Below the pieces are notes generated by a model. It ran no database searches. It worked only from the letters and a program-made list of their open reading frames with translations, and was not told the origin of the DNA. A DNA stretch of 64,000 nucleotides. Source: CAYQVO01 sp964421085. Its GTDB lineage: Bacteria; Bdellovibrionota_C; UBA2361; CAYQVO01. Made by a program: the position numbers and the translations under genes. Of this stretch, positions 51,945 through 60,681 are shown in pieces. Each line of letters opens with the position of its first letter. The stretch's first letter is position 1. Where the stretch lies: assembly GCA_964421085.1 (NCBI GenBank), contig CAYQVO010000009.1:33642-97641 (forward strand), read 5' to 3'.

Positions 51945-53856
51945 CGGCGAATGGATCAAGAAGTTGTAACACACTCGCCTGCAGCTTTCCTGTCTGCGCC
52001 AGAAGTGCAGTTCCAATATTGCTTAAAATCGAACCTCTAAGGAAATTAGCCGTTTCTTCTGCAGCATCAGCATTCATTATCTTGTCTGCTCCTGCTTCGT
52101 AGTCGACTTTAATGATGGCAACATATCGAGCGGCGAATTCAAAGCGCTTGCTGAATGCCCCAATTCGGCCAAGTTCTCCTGTAACTCTGGCAAGCTCAGC
52201 GTCAGCCTGGTTGATTGCAGCAACTGCAGAGTCGTAACTTAACAAGTCATAGTAGGGGATTGCGCCCGTTTTCATTGCATTGCCGAGCACCACTCCGACT
52301 TTATCGACATCGGACATACAGCCTGCATAATCGATTGCTCCATCGTTGTTCAAGTCGCCCGCTGCAGCATAAGGTGACTCTGTCGCTTCAAAAGAAGCGC
52401 CTTGCGAAAATGTTCCGTCCCCATGGCCGATAAAAAGTCTGTTGCTGGATCCGGCAACCAGCAAATCAAACAAGCCATCTCCGTTAAAATCCTCAACCAA
52501 AAATGCGCCAGAGGAACCAGTTCCGGCGCTTTGGCAGTTTCCCACACTGAAGGTTCCATCTCCGTTATTAGTCAGGAGAACGAATGTATTGTCTATTGGA
52601 TCATGGGTAATTATATCCGAGTAACCATCTCTGTTTATATCCTTGATATCGAAGGCAGATGAATTTCCAATAGTATAACAAACCTGAGAAGCAAAGGTTC
52701 CATCTCCATTACTAAGGATGACACCAACTGTCGAGTCGTCATTCATCACAACCAGATCATCGAAGCCATCGTTATTAAGATCTCCCGCTCCGTTATGAAT
52801 ACTGCCTCCATCTCCCATCGTAACGCTTATAGCGTCACTAAATGTGCCATCCCCGTTTCCAAAGTGTACGGCAATTTTATCGCGGCCTGGATCTGCAGAA
52901 GCTGCTGCAATATCTAAATACTCATCGTTATTAAAGTATCCAACAGCCAGCGTTTCTCGTGCGGAATATGAAGCTACACATGTCTGGGGATCAAACGTTC
53001 CATCTCCACGCCCCAGCAGGATGCTGATATCACCCGACTGGTTGGCGGTGACTATGTCAATATTGTTATCGCCGTTGAAGTCTGCTGCAATCGGATCGCG
53101 GGCGCCTTTGCCTGCCGTCACACAAACCTGTGACTGAAAAGTCCCATCCCCCTTCCCCAGGAAAATGCTGAGAGTGTTGTTAGTGGGAGGACTTCCCGGA
53201 TCGGCACTGACGATATCCAATATACCGTCACCATCAAAATCCGCCAATGCTATTCCGTGTGGATAACTTCCACTTGCCAGGCTGACACCAGCGGTAAAAG
53301 TGCCGCTGCCAGTCTGGCGCAAAAGATCTTCCACTTTGGCGTAACTGACCAAATCTATGCTGGTATTTTTTCCAAATAAAAACGACAGGCTTTCGTTCAC
53401 ATCGGACAAGAGCTTATTGCCGTTAAACTTGGTATTATCAAGGATTCGATTGTATTCTTCCACGAGCGCATTTGCTTCATCATTTAAGGCCAGGCGCTGG
53501 TTGAGAGTGAGTGTGGTATTTGCAGCTTGATTTGCAAGTTCGGCATGTCTCACTGCAATCGTTGTCATTTGATTCAGTGATGCTTCTGCAATCGATAGGG
53601 CGCTTATGCCCGAGTTAATGTTCTTCAGAGCAGCAGTGTAGATTCGAGAATCCGAACGAAGTTGTGCCGCAACTTGAATCCCGGCTGGATCATCCGAAGC
53701 GTTATTTATTCTAAGACCCGAGGAGAGTCTTTCAAGAGATCCTGCAGTCTGTTGCCATGAAACCTTCATGTTGCGCAGGATGCTCGACGTCGCTTTTGAT
53801 CTGAAACTGAAAGAATAATCGTCAGTCATCTGTAACGTCCATGTCTCATTCTTCAT
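51937..53856 (-). CDS. Flagellin with seven FG-GAP/VCBS repeats inserted between D1 halves
   Basis: Residues about 15-180 are flagellin D0/D1 (GSLERLSSGLRINNASDDPA, then NQRLALNDEANALVEEYNRI), and residues about 540-635 are the C-terminal D1/D0 (NADAAEETANFLRGSILSNI). Between them lie seven Ca-binding-loop repeats with starts near residues 206, 259, 307, 359, 406, 456 and 501 (for example DFDGDGILD, DLNNDGFDD), spaced 45-53 residues, and six GDGTF motifs. This is the signature of a seven-bladed FG-GAP/VCBS beta-propeller. Four repeats carry a Cys shortly after GDGTF. The propeller replaces the variable D2/D3 and would face outward on the filament. Start may be Met1 or Met10. A GCCGATCT box lies upstream at 53887-53880, but no complete sigma-28 promoter. 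Confidence 0.9.
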   Translation of the reverse strand: MKNETWTLQMTDDYSFSFRSKATSSILRNMKVSWQQTAGSLERLSSGLRINNASDDPAGIQVAAQLRSDSRIYTAALKNINSGISALSIAEASLNQMTTIAVRHAELANQAANTTLTLNQRLALNDEANALVEEYNRILDNTKFNGNKLLSDVNESLSFLFGKNTSIDLVSYAKVEDLLRQTGSGTFTAGVSLASGSYPHGIALADFDGDGILDIVSADPGSPPTNNTLSIFLGKGDGTFQSQVCVTAGKGARDPIAADFNGDNNIDIVTANQSGDISILLGRGDGTFDPQTCVASYSARETLAVGYFNNDEYLDIAAASADPGRDKIAVHFGNGDGTFSDAISVTMGDGGSIHNGAGDLNNDGFDDLVVMNDDSTVGVILSNGDGTFASQVCYTIGNSSAFDIKDINRDGYSDIITHDPIDNTFVLLTNNGDGTFSVGNCQSAGTGSSGAFLVEDFNGDGLFDLLVAGSSNRLFIGHGDGTFSQGASFEATESPYAAAGDLNNDGAIDYAGCMSDVDKVGVVLGNAMKTGAIPYYDLLSYDSAVAAINQADAELARVTGELGRIGAFSKRFEFAARYVAIIKVDYEAGADKIMNADAAEETANFLRGSILSNIGTALLAQTGKLQASVLQLLDPFADE

Positions 53857-54090
53857 GATCCTTTTTACATCAACTTGAAGATCGGCTATGCGGGTCTAAG
53901 GGATAGGATAGGACGCTATTTAGATCTTCAAATTAGTCACAATTCCGGCAATATGTGTAAATTTCGTAGAAAATCGGCTTCGAAGATCTGAAGAAGCTCT
54001 CCCTCTTTGCTTCCCCATTTACGGTCTTTCACTGCCTGAGCCCGGAGTCTCGGTGAGCAAGGCACTCTCTATTCCCCGTTCAACAGCAGC

Positions 54091-55071
54091 TTAAGTGCTT
54101 ATCTCATCTTCATCTGCATTTGTGCCGGGAGTCGCCGTTGAAGATGGCGTTTCGCCTGTATCAGCCGGCGTCACTTCGGGCGCCGTTGCAGCAGAGGCCG
54201 GTGAGGGGGCGGATGCCGGCGAAGGTGGCGGTGCTAAAGGAGATGTCTCAGGCTGTATCTGAGTCTGCTCAGCCGGTGCGGCAGCAGTCTGAGTCTGCGC
54301 AGCTTCAGCTGGTTGGCCTGCAGTCGGGGCAGTCTGAGTCTGTGGAATCATTGCCTCCAGATCGGCTGCGAGTCTCGTATTCTGTGCAAGGATATTCGCA
54401 TCGCTCTGATCGGCCGCCATTGCCATATGCCATGCAAGAATCTTCCTGTGCGCGGCTTCCTGCTGCTGCGGCGACAGAGCCAAAAGGCCCGGTATGATTT
54501 CCTCGAGGGCAGCGCCGCTTTTCACAGTTTCTGCGCTGAATCTCGCAGCATCACAGAGGTGGTAACTCTGAATGACCGGAGCAAGATAAGCTCCTGCCTT
54601 TGGAGCTTCCAGACCCGCAGTTGCACTATCCGGCACACTCGTTCCATCAATGAGGCTCTGGAGCCCCTGACATAAAGCATCATTCACCGGCTTGACAAGG
54701 GCATCTTTCTGATTCAGAGCCATACGGTAATGCCACTTTCCAATAAGCGTCATGGCCTGAGACTTCTTTGCCGCGTCGAGCCCGTCGAGTCTTGAAGAGA
54801 GATCAGCAAGAGCCTTTGCGCTTGCTATCGCGTCTTCGCTCAAGTAGTAGGCAGGATTGGTGAGATTATAAGTCGTGATGATCGACATCAGTTGCGTTGC
54901 AGGGGACGGACCGCCTGCAAGCTCCTTTCTGACTGCATCAACAGGAGCGGCGCCTGCCGGAAGCGATGCGCTGGTTCCTGGTGTCGCAGTGGTAGTTCCT
55001 GCTGCGGGTTGATCAGACTGCGGTTGTGCCGGCGTTGCAGTTGTGGCTGCTGACTGGGGTGTATCGGGCAT
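54091..55071 (-). CDS. Protein with duplicated helical domain and Pro/Ala/Thr-rich tails
   Basis: The 326-residue protein contains a tandem duplication: LMSIITTYNLTNPAYYLSED..MTLIGKWHYRMALNQKDALV, and LAPVIQSYHLCDAARFSAET..HRKILAWHMAMAADQSDANI. Conserved positions are Y-x-L, A-x-x-x-S, W-H-x-x-M-A and Q-x-D-A. Long Ala/Pro/Thr/Gln-rich stretches flank the duplicated core on both sides. No signal peptide is seen. It lies upstream of the flagellin gene on the same strand, but a functional link is only inferred from position. No family is recognised. Confidence 0.7.
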   Translation of the reverse strand: MPDTPQSAATTATPAQPQSDQPAAGTTTATPGTSASLPAGAAPVDAVRKELAGGPSPATQLMSIITTYNLTNPAYYLSEDAIASAKALADLSSRLDGLDAAKKSQAMTLIGKWHYRMALNQKDALVKPVNDALCQGLQSLIDGTSVPDSATAGLEAPKAGAYLAPVIQSYHLCDAARFSAETVKSGAALEEIIPGLLALSPQQQEAAHRKILAWHMAMAADQSDANILAQNTRLAADLEAMIPQTQTAPTAGQPAEAAQTQTAAAPAEQTQIQPETSPLAPPPSPASAPSPASAATAPEVTPADTGETPSSTATPGTNADEDEIST

Positions 55072-55317
55072 GGTTGCTCCTTTGATAAACTGCTCAACAA
55101 TTCCTGCTCATTTAAGTTATGGTCCCGGGGAGTTGGACGTGCTGTATACTCCGTATTTACTCACAATAAATGTTCCCAGGGTGCGGAGAATCAGTGGGTC
55201 GATTACTCACAAACACATGTTACCGAGCGGGCGAGAGGGGCGCATTGGACATGGTGATGAAAAGCCGGCAGGAGCACGTCAATTCAGTAAGGCTCCGATA
55301 TTACATGATATAACCTT

Positions 55318-58143
55318 TTACCTCTTTCTCACCCTGAAGCTGCGTGAGTCCGACCATACTCCTGCCGGAGAGAGCGGGCCTGTTCCTTTTACTCTCCAGT
55401 AATATGTTTTCCCGGGAACGAGATTCCGAAGTTTGATTGAATTTTTCTTCGACCTGCCTGCGTTCTTCCACCGCCTGCCGTTTCTCGAGGTTTGAACGGT
55501 GTAGGTCTTTCCAAGATACATCTTCCGCCACTTGAGACTCACTTTGGCGGGTCTCACGGAAGCCCCATTTTTGGGAGAGGAAAGAGTCACTTTGAATGCC
55601 TCAGTATTGGGCTGGAGCCTCCTCACGACATACGGCAGCGACATGCTTATCCCCGGCTCCGTTTTTGGCCGGCTCGTGCTGATGGAGGCCGATGACATTG
55701 CGGCGGGAAGGAGACCCAGGGTGACGGTCAGGTCGAATTCCGCGAACTCGTATCCGAAGACTTCAAGCCAGTAATACCCATCGACCGGAATGTTTGCGCT
55801 CACGATATCCGGGTTCGAATAAAGGCTCGCCCAGGGGCTTCGCGTCTGCCAGTCAGGCGGCCAGAGGTAGAGATCGGCATCTCCCATCCGGTAGAAGCAC
55901 GATGCGTACATGGCCTCTCCTGCATTCAACGGGTAGATGTACCACCTGGATTCTCCCTGAAAAACGTAGTCGTCCGGCTTTATGTAATTTATCACCCGCG
56001 AGACTTCTTTGCTGACATTTTGCGCCGCGTCGGCAACCCAGAGAGAGACTATTCGCGGGCCGCTGAAATATCCAGGCGAGTAAGAGCGGGTGTTCCCGCC
56101 GTCCTTTGCGAAAAGCCATCCTGATTCGTCGGTAACGAACCAGTCATTTGCCCAGGCGTAGAACTCCCAAACAGTATAGTAGACCCAGGCAACACCGCTT
56201 GCTGTGCCTCCGGGTGTGCCGGGATCGGCTGCGCGAAACGAAAATGTCATCGAGCCGTTTGTGTTGTTCAGTGCGCCCCCATCTATTTCGAAACTTTCTA
56301 TGACGGGCGCCGTCATGTCCGGAACCTGGGGAGTCGGCGTCGGCCTCGGCGTGGCTGTCGGCTTTGCAGGAGCGGGCGTGGCAGTCGGCCGCGGGGTCGC
56401 TGTAGGTTTGAGCTTCACGACCTGCACACCCATAGTCACGGTATTTGTTGCGGGACTGGTTTCGCCGGGCGGTACGTCAATGGCTGCTGTCACAAGATTG
56501 AACCCTGCGGAGCCGGGAGTCCATGCGACAGCCACGGGCGCGGAACTGAAAGGAAGGAGCGTTGGAATGGTCCCTGTGGAGATAAGTTTCCCGGAGGCAT
56601 TCGCTCCTTCAAAGAACCTGACATTCAGATTGCTCAATGCGGAGACTCCTCCGAATCTCCGGACCAGAAGGGTCAAGGTAGTGGGCTCGCCCACGAACTC
56701 TATCTGCCTTGAACTCTTGAACTCATCTGTATCGGCGAAAAGATCGTCCGCATTCGGCGGAAGCACAGTGAAGGCGCTGCTCAGGGAAGCCTCCGCTGCG
56801 TACACGGTTTTTACGGTTACCTCGTATTCTCCAGGCGTCAGCGCCATAGGTACATATGCCGCGAGTTGTTTTGACGAGCTGTAATAAGTCGAGAGCTGAC
56901 GTGTGCCGAGAAAGACGGCGTCACCCTGGGAGAAGCCGGAGCCATTCACATAAATCGTCACAGGATAGTCATTGGGGCCCTGTGAAGGAACCACGCCGGT
57001 GACAGAGGGCGGCTCGGGCGGAACGGTACGCACAAGCCAGACTGCATTTTCGAAGTGCATGCCCTTCTGTTTCACTTCCGCATAAATATTGAAGCTGCTC
57101 TGCATAAACAGCGCCCAGACACTGTTGGTCTGGTATGCGTATGCCGATGAAGACCAGATGTGGGCATCCTGTTTCACTCCCTTGAAGCCTGCGCTCTTCA
57201 GCCAGTCTACGCCCGGGGCTTTTCCGAAATGAATCATCGACAGGAGCTCTTTCTGGTTTGGCACCCGCCATCCGGAATATCCGCAGTACTTTCCTTTTCC
57301 GGCGAGAGAGATGGCATCGCCAAAGGGCCTGTTCCCGCCGGCGATATCTACGGATTTTGTCCACATAAGTCCTGTCTGCACGTCAAGAATACATTCACCT
57401 TCGATTTCGAATCGGGGTTCGACCCAGGACGCTCCCATTTGAAGCGCGCCGTCGTCGTGCGCGTGATAACTCTGTGTCTGCCCTGTCTTCATCAGCGCAC
57501 CTGGACCACGGCTGGTCCCGCGCACCGGCCATATGCCGTTGGTGGACGATTTCTGATTCACCGATGTTGAGCCGGGATGAAAATAATTCACGGTGTACGC
57601 GAGCAGGCCGTTAGAAGGCGACGTTGTTGAAGTCCAGAATGAGCCGGTTGCGTCTATAAAGCCTTCCTTCTCCAGCCACTTCAGACCCTTCTCGTCCTGA
57701 AGATTGATGAGGCTGTGCATCTCAAGCACATTAGGGACCCTCCAGTCTGAAAACGACCCGTACGCTTTTGAGTTAAGACAATCCACGAGTTCATACGCCT
57801 GCTCCCATGTAAACGCAGTCGTGCCGGAACCGGGAATACACGCATATTCGAATCCTGCCTCTCTGGCGGCTTTTGTCCACACAAGTCCGGTCAAGTTGTC
57901 GGTAACAACGACACCGTCAGGAACGAAGCGGGGAGATGGCCACGCAACCCCCGCCTGATATTCGCCGTCCTGGCCCGTGCCTTTGCAGGGGATATTCGCG
58001 CCGGCGTCCCCATAGCAGAGTGTCTGACCTGTTTTAGCGAGATTCACGGGCGCTGCCGCAAGACTCGACGGAAGAAAGACTGCAAGGATCAGGAACAAGC
58101 CGGACAGGACCGGACGCCTTTGACAGGAAAACGGATGATGCAT
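55318..58143 (-). CDS. Large secreted modular protein (two DUF1566 domains, IPT-like, PPC-like, FN3-like)
   Basis: The 941-residue protein begins with a signal peptide (hydrophobic core LSGLFLILAVFLPSSLA). Residues about 60-210 and 225-375 are two DUF1566/Lcl domains (DNLTGLVWTKAA, WRVPNVLEMHSLI, FWTSTTS; then DVQTGLMWTKS, WRVPNQKELLSMI, IWSSSA). An IPT/TIG-like domain follows (VTGVVPSQGPNDYPVTIYVN), then a Thr/Pro linker (PTATPRPTATPAPAK), a domain with Trp and Tyr repeats, a PPC-like domain (YPLNAGEAMYASCFYRMGDA), and a C-terminal fibronectin-like domain (YYWRVKGTGPLSPAGVWSDS). It is likely a surface adhesin or binding protein. Its start is divergent from a CHAP-like gene. Confidence 0.85.
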   Translation of the reverse strand: MHHPFSCQRRPVLSGLFLILAVFLPSSLAAAPVNLAKTGQTLCYGDAGANIPCKGTGQDGEYQAGVAWPSPRFVPDGVVVTDNLTGLVWTKAAREAGFEYACIPGSGTTAFTWEQAYELVDCLNSKAYGSFSDWRVPNVLEMHSLINLQDEKGLKWLEKEGFIDATGSFWTSTTSPSNGLLAYTVNYFHPGSTSVNQKSSTNGIWPVRGTSRGPGALMKTGQTQSYHAHDDGALQMGASWVEPRFEIEGECILDVQTGLMWTKSVDIAGGNRPFGDAISLAGKGKYCGYSGWRVPNQKELLSMIHFGKAPGVDWLKSAGFKGVKQDAHIWSSSAYAYQTNSVWALFMQSSFNIYAEVKQKGMHFENAVWLVRTVPPEPPSVTGVVPSQGPNDYPVTIYVNGSGFSQGDAVFLGTRQLSTYYSSSKQLAAYVPMALTPGEYEVTVKTVYAAEASLSSAFTVLPPNADDLFADTDEFKSSRQIEFVGEPTTLTLLVRRFGGVSALSNLNVRFFEGANASGKLISTGTIPTLLPFSSAPVAVAWTPGSAGFNLVTAAIDVPPGETSPATNTVTMGVQVVKLKPTATPRPTATPAPAKPTATPRPTPTPQVPDMTAPVIESFEIDGGALNNTNGSMTFSFRAADPGTPGGTASGVAWVYYTVWEFYAWANDWFVTDESGWLFAKDGGNTRSYSPGYFSGPRIVSLWVADAAQNVSKEVSRVINYIKPDDYVFQGESRWYIYPLNAGEAMYASCFYRMGDADLYLWPPDWQTRSPWASLYSNPDIVSANIPVDGYYWLEVFGYEFAEFDLTVTLGLLPAAMSSASISTSRPKTEPGISMSLPYVVRRLQPNTEAFKVTLSSPKNGASVRPAKVSLKWRKMYLGKTYTVQTSRNGRRWKNAGRSKKNSIKLRNLVPGKTYYWRVKGTGPLSPAGVWSDSRSFRVRKR

Positions 58144-58280
58144 GAGGGACCCCGGGATTCAATGATAATCGACCTCCAGTTGTTTCCCATAATTGCGGGG
58201 CTAAAGAAAGAAAAAGGGGAAACTTCCGCGCGTTTTCTTCGATTACCTGAGTGGCGTTACATTTTGCCAGGAGAATCAAT

Positions 58281-58856
58281 ATGAACCGCGTAAACGTTTT
58301 CGACCCGGCGCGATGGCCGTATTTCGAAGGATATCAACGGCAGGGCATTCAATACAGTCCGGCGCCCTCAACCGTCTGCAATCTTGCGTCATTCTACGGA
58401 GGCAAAGGCCGAACGATGACTCTTGAGGAGATTTTTATACGGGGGACTACGCCGGCGATGGATGCTCTTGCCGAGGTGGCATATGGAAATGCTCTGGGCC
58501 GTTATTCATCCTCTCACACCTGTCTTCGCGCAGTCCGGATGGCGCTGAATGAGTCCGGAATCGATGGGGCATCAAGTATGGGTAGGTTTCCGACGGAAGC
58601 TGTCAATTACTTCCGCGGGAGCGGGCGATATATAGAGGTACTGGGGGCAGGGGAGGGCGATATTCCCGCACTGCCCCGGGGCACTATAGTTCTCTACACG
58701 CATCCGACGGTCGATGACTACAGCCACGCGCAGATCATGCTCGGGTGGGATACCGCAGCCTCGGACTATCTGCATGATTCGCGCGTTTATAACGGAAACG
58801 AAATCGGGGACGTGTGGGCCTTTGTACCGGTCGAAGAGACGCTGCAGTGTGAGTAA
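58281..58856 (+). CDS. CHAP/NlpC-P60-like cysteine peptidase or amidase
   Basis: The 191-residue protein has a papain-like layout: Cys in SSSHTCLRAVRMALNESGI, a middle MGRFPTEAVNYFRGSG, and His in DYSHAQIMLGWD, with SDYLHDSRVYNG after. This is the Cys-His order and spacing of CHAP or NlpC/P60 amidases that cut peptidoglycan. No signal peptide or membrane segment is seen, so it may act in the cytoplasm, be exported by another route, or process a non-wall substrate. AGGAG before the ATG at 58281 sets the start. Confidence 0.65.
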   Translation: MNRVNVFDPARWPYFEGYQRQGIQYSPAPSTVCNLASFYGGKGRTMTLEEIFIRGTTPAMDALAEVAYGNALGRYSSSHTCLRAVRMALNESGIDGASSMGRFPTEAVNYFRGSGRYIEVLGAGEGDIPALPRGTIVLYTHPTVDDYSHAQIMLGWDTAASDYLHDSRVYNGNEIGDVWAFVPVEETLQCE

Positions 58857-58882
58857 GGAGGGTCGCGTCTTCGTCGGCGCTT

Positions 58883-60592
58883 TCATCCCTTCGCTCTGGC
58901 TGTCAGAGCTGTCTTCCATGCCTCGATATACTTCTCTTCAATCGTATCGAGAAAGCCTTTGCTCTCCTGGTGCATTTGCTTCAGTTCCGAAAGCTTCGAA
59001 AAATGATCGAGAGCTTCAGCATCCCGGCCTGCGCGTCTCAATGTCTCGCCAAGTTCGAAGTGAAGGCGTGCGTTCTGCGGATAAAAAGCAAGGATGTGAG
59101 ACCGGAGATCCAGAAGAGATGGAGCGCGTTGAAGCTGGCGCAGGAAGAGACTGATAATGTCTTCCCGGAAGAAATGCACGCACGGCTTCGACAGCGATGA
59201 AAGCCTTTTAAAAAGCGCCTTCCATTTATCCACCGTCTGTGCTTCATTTGAAGCGGTGTCAATTCCAATCAGGGAAAACCGCAGGTCGTCCGGAAAGCGA
59301 AACGAGGCCTCCTGAAGCTGCCGGGAGAACTCAGCCCGCCGTGCAGCCCTGAGGCATCTTACCCTTGTCAGAGCCGCATCCGAATTGAAAGGCTGCTCTC
59401 CGCAAAAACCTTCGATTTTCTGCAGCGCACGATCTGTCTGCCCCTGCCTGTACAGAGAATTAACTTCTTCGAATACGCCCTGCTGTACCGGGACCGGGAA
59501 GGGCGTTCCATGAACTTCATGGTAGCCCGGGCCGACAGGCCAGCTGAAACTCTCCGAAACTGCTGCCGGCATCATCTCCTCATACAGAGCGAGCCTTTCT
59601 GTGCGCCTCGCTCCAACCCTTCGTTCGGTGACGTAAGCATGGCATTTGGCCGAGATGTCCTCACGGCTTTTCCCATCCTCGATAAATCCCCAAAGAAGCG
59701 ATTGGAGATCTTCGGAACTTTCGAAGGGCTCGATATCAGTGGCTTCAAGAAAGCGCCTGTAAGGTGGAGAGTTCGCGAGCAGAGGAAGCACGCCCATTGA
59801 ACTCATTTCAACCGCCTTGATGTCGCTTCGGCAGCGGTTGTACCCGGTGTCGAGAAGAGGAGCTATGCCGATGTGTACTTTCTCCCAGAAACTGAAGTAT
59901 TCGTCCATTGTGCCCCAGTTCGTGAAAGAGAGGCGACCAGGCGGAATGTCCAGAAGCGAGGGGATGGTTTCATTCCCCATCACGTGAAGCCGAACCTCCG
60001 GAAACCGGGCGAGGGTTCTTTTGAGAACCGGAACAATGGAAAGCAGGTCGGCAATGTGTCCGAGAGACGCGGCCCATCCTATGCTTATGCAGGGCGTTTT
60101 TTTCCGGCGCAGAGCTTCTATGATATACGGCGGCTTCGGGAGGTGATTTTCCAGGATATGAAATCGCTGGCTGACGCGGGCTGCAAGAGTCTCCTTGAGG
60201 CGTTCGCATGTGACAATAACGCCGTCGCTTATCTTCATCAGAAGCTCATACCGCTGCCACAAAAGAGGTGAACGCCAGGCGTCGGCAATCGGCGACCAGG
60301 GCTGCACTTCATAATAATTGTCGTTGTACTCGACCAGCGTTTTTTTTCCTGCTCGTCTCCGTCTTTCAATAAGGGGAACAAGATCCGGGTCGCCGGACTG
60401 ATAAAGAACGAGAAGATCAGCGGCTTCGCCCCAGGCGAAGCGCTCTTTTGCCTGAGCATCGAGGTTTATGATTCGCCAGCCGGGGGCCTGAAAGGCCAGG
60501 TCTGCCGCAGGCCAGCGCATCCGGTAATAACTGTCGCCTGTCTCGTTCATGAGAACAAGCTGGACAATGGTTTTTAAAGGCGAATCAGCCAC
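58883..60592 (-). CDS. Glycosyltransferase with C-terminal TPR region
   Basis: Residues about 1-345 resemble a GT-B glycosyltransferase without the usual membrane segments: LVLMNETGDSYYRMRWPAAD, TLVEYNDNYYEVQPWSPIAD, SDGVIVTCERLKETLA, SIGWAASLGHIADLLSIVPV, then PLLDTGYNRCRSDIKAVEMS and SMGVLPLLANSPPYRRFLEA. The D-N-Y-Y and S-D-I-K-x-x-E motifs occur in glycosyltransferases that act on surface or flagellar proteins. Residues about 375-569 are helical TPR-like repeats (VNSLYRQGQTDRALQKIEGF, and FELGETLRRAGRDAEALDHF). A role in flagellin or surface-protein glycosylation is an inference from proximity. It is antisense to the CHAP-like gene, and the two ends are convergent. Confidence 0.75.
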   Translation of the reverse strand: MADSPLKTIVQLVLMNETGDSYYRMRWPAADLAFQAPGWRIINLDAQAKERFAWGEAADLLVLYQSGDPDLVPLIERRRRAGKKTLVEYNDNYYEVQPWSPIADAWRSPLLWQRYELLMKISDGVIVTCERLKETLAARVSQRFHILENHLPKPPYIIEALRRKKTPCISIGWAASLGHIADLLSIVPVLKRTLARFPEVRLHVMGNETIPSLLDIPPGRLSFTNWGTMDEYFSFWEKVHIGIAPLLDTGYNRCRSDIKAVEMSSMGVLPLLANSPPYRRFLEATDIEPFESSEDLQSLLWGFIEDGKSREDISAKCHAYVTERRVGARRTERLALYEEMMPAAVSESFSWPVGPGYHEVHGTPFPVPVQQGVFEEVNSLYRQGQTDRALQKIEGFCGEQPFNSDAALTRVRCLRAARRAEFSRQLQEASFRFPDDLRFSLIGIDTASNEAQTVDKWKALFKRLSSLSKPCVHFFREDIISLFLRQLQRAPSLLDLRSHILAFYPQNARLHFELGETLRRAGRDAEALDHFSKLSELKQMHQESKGFLDTIEEKYIEAWKTALTARAKG

Positions 60593-60632
60593 GATAAAGC
60601 TATTCTAATGGCTTTGCAGAGTGCCGCAACGC

Positions 60633-60662
60633 AAAAAAAAAGCCCGCATGATTGATGCGGGC
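60633..60662 (-). terminator. Intrinsic terminator of the YIP1 gene
   Basis: On the minus strand, AGCCCGCAT and ATGCGGGCT (60641-60649 with 60654-60662) form a 9-bp stem with a 4-base loop, followed by a run of eight or nine T. It lies 20 bp after the stop of the YIP1-type gene and ahead of the glycosyltransferase gene, so it separates the two transcripts. Confidence 0.9.
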
Positions 60663-60681
60663 TTGAAGCGATTCCCCGGCT

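Noticed and set aside
53880..53887. Complete sigma-28 promoter before flagellin
   Set aside because: Only a GCCGATCT box like a -10 is present; no TAAA at the proper 15-bp distance.
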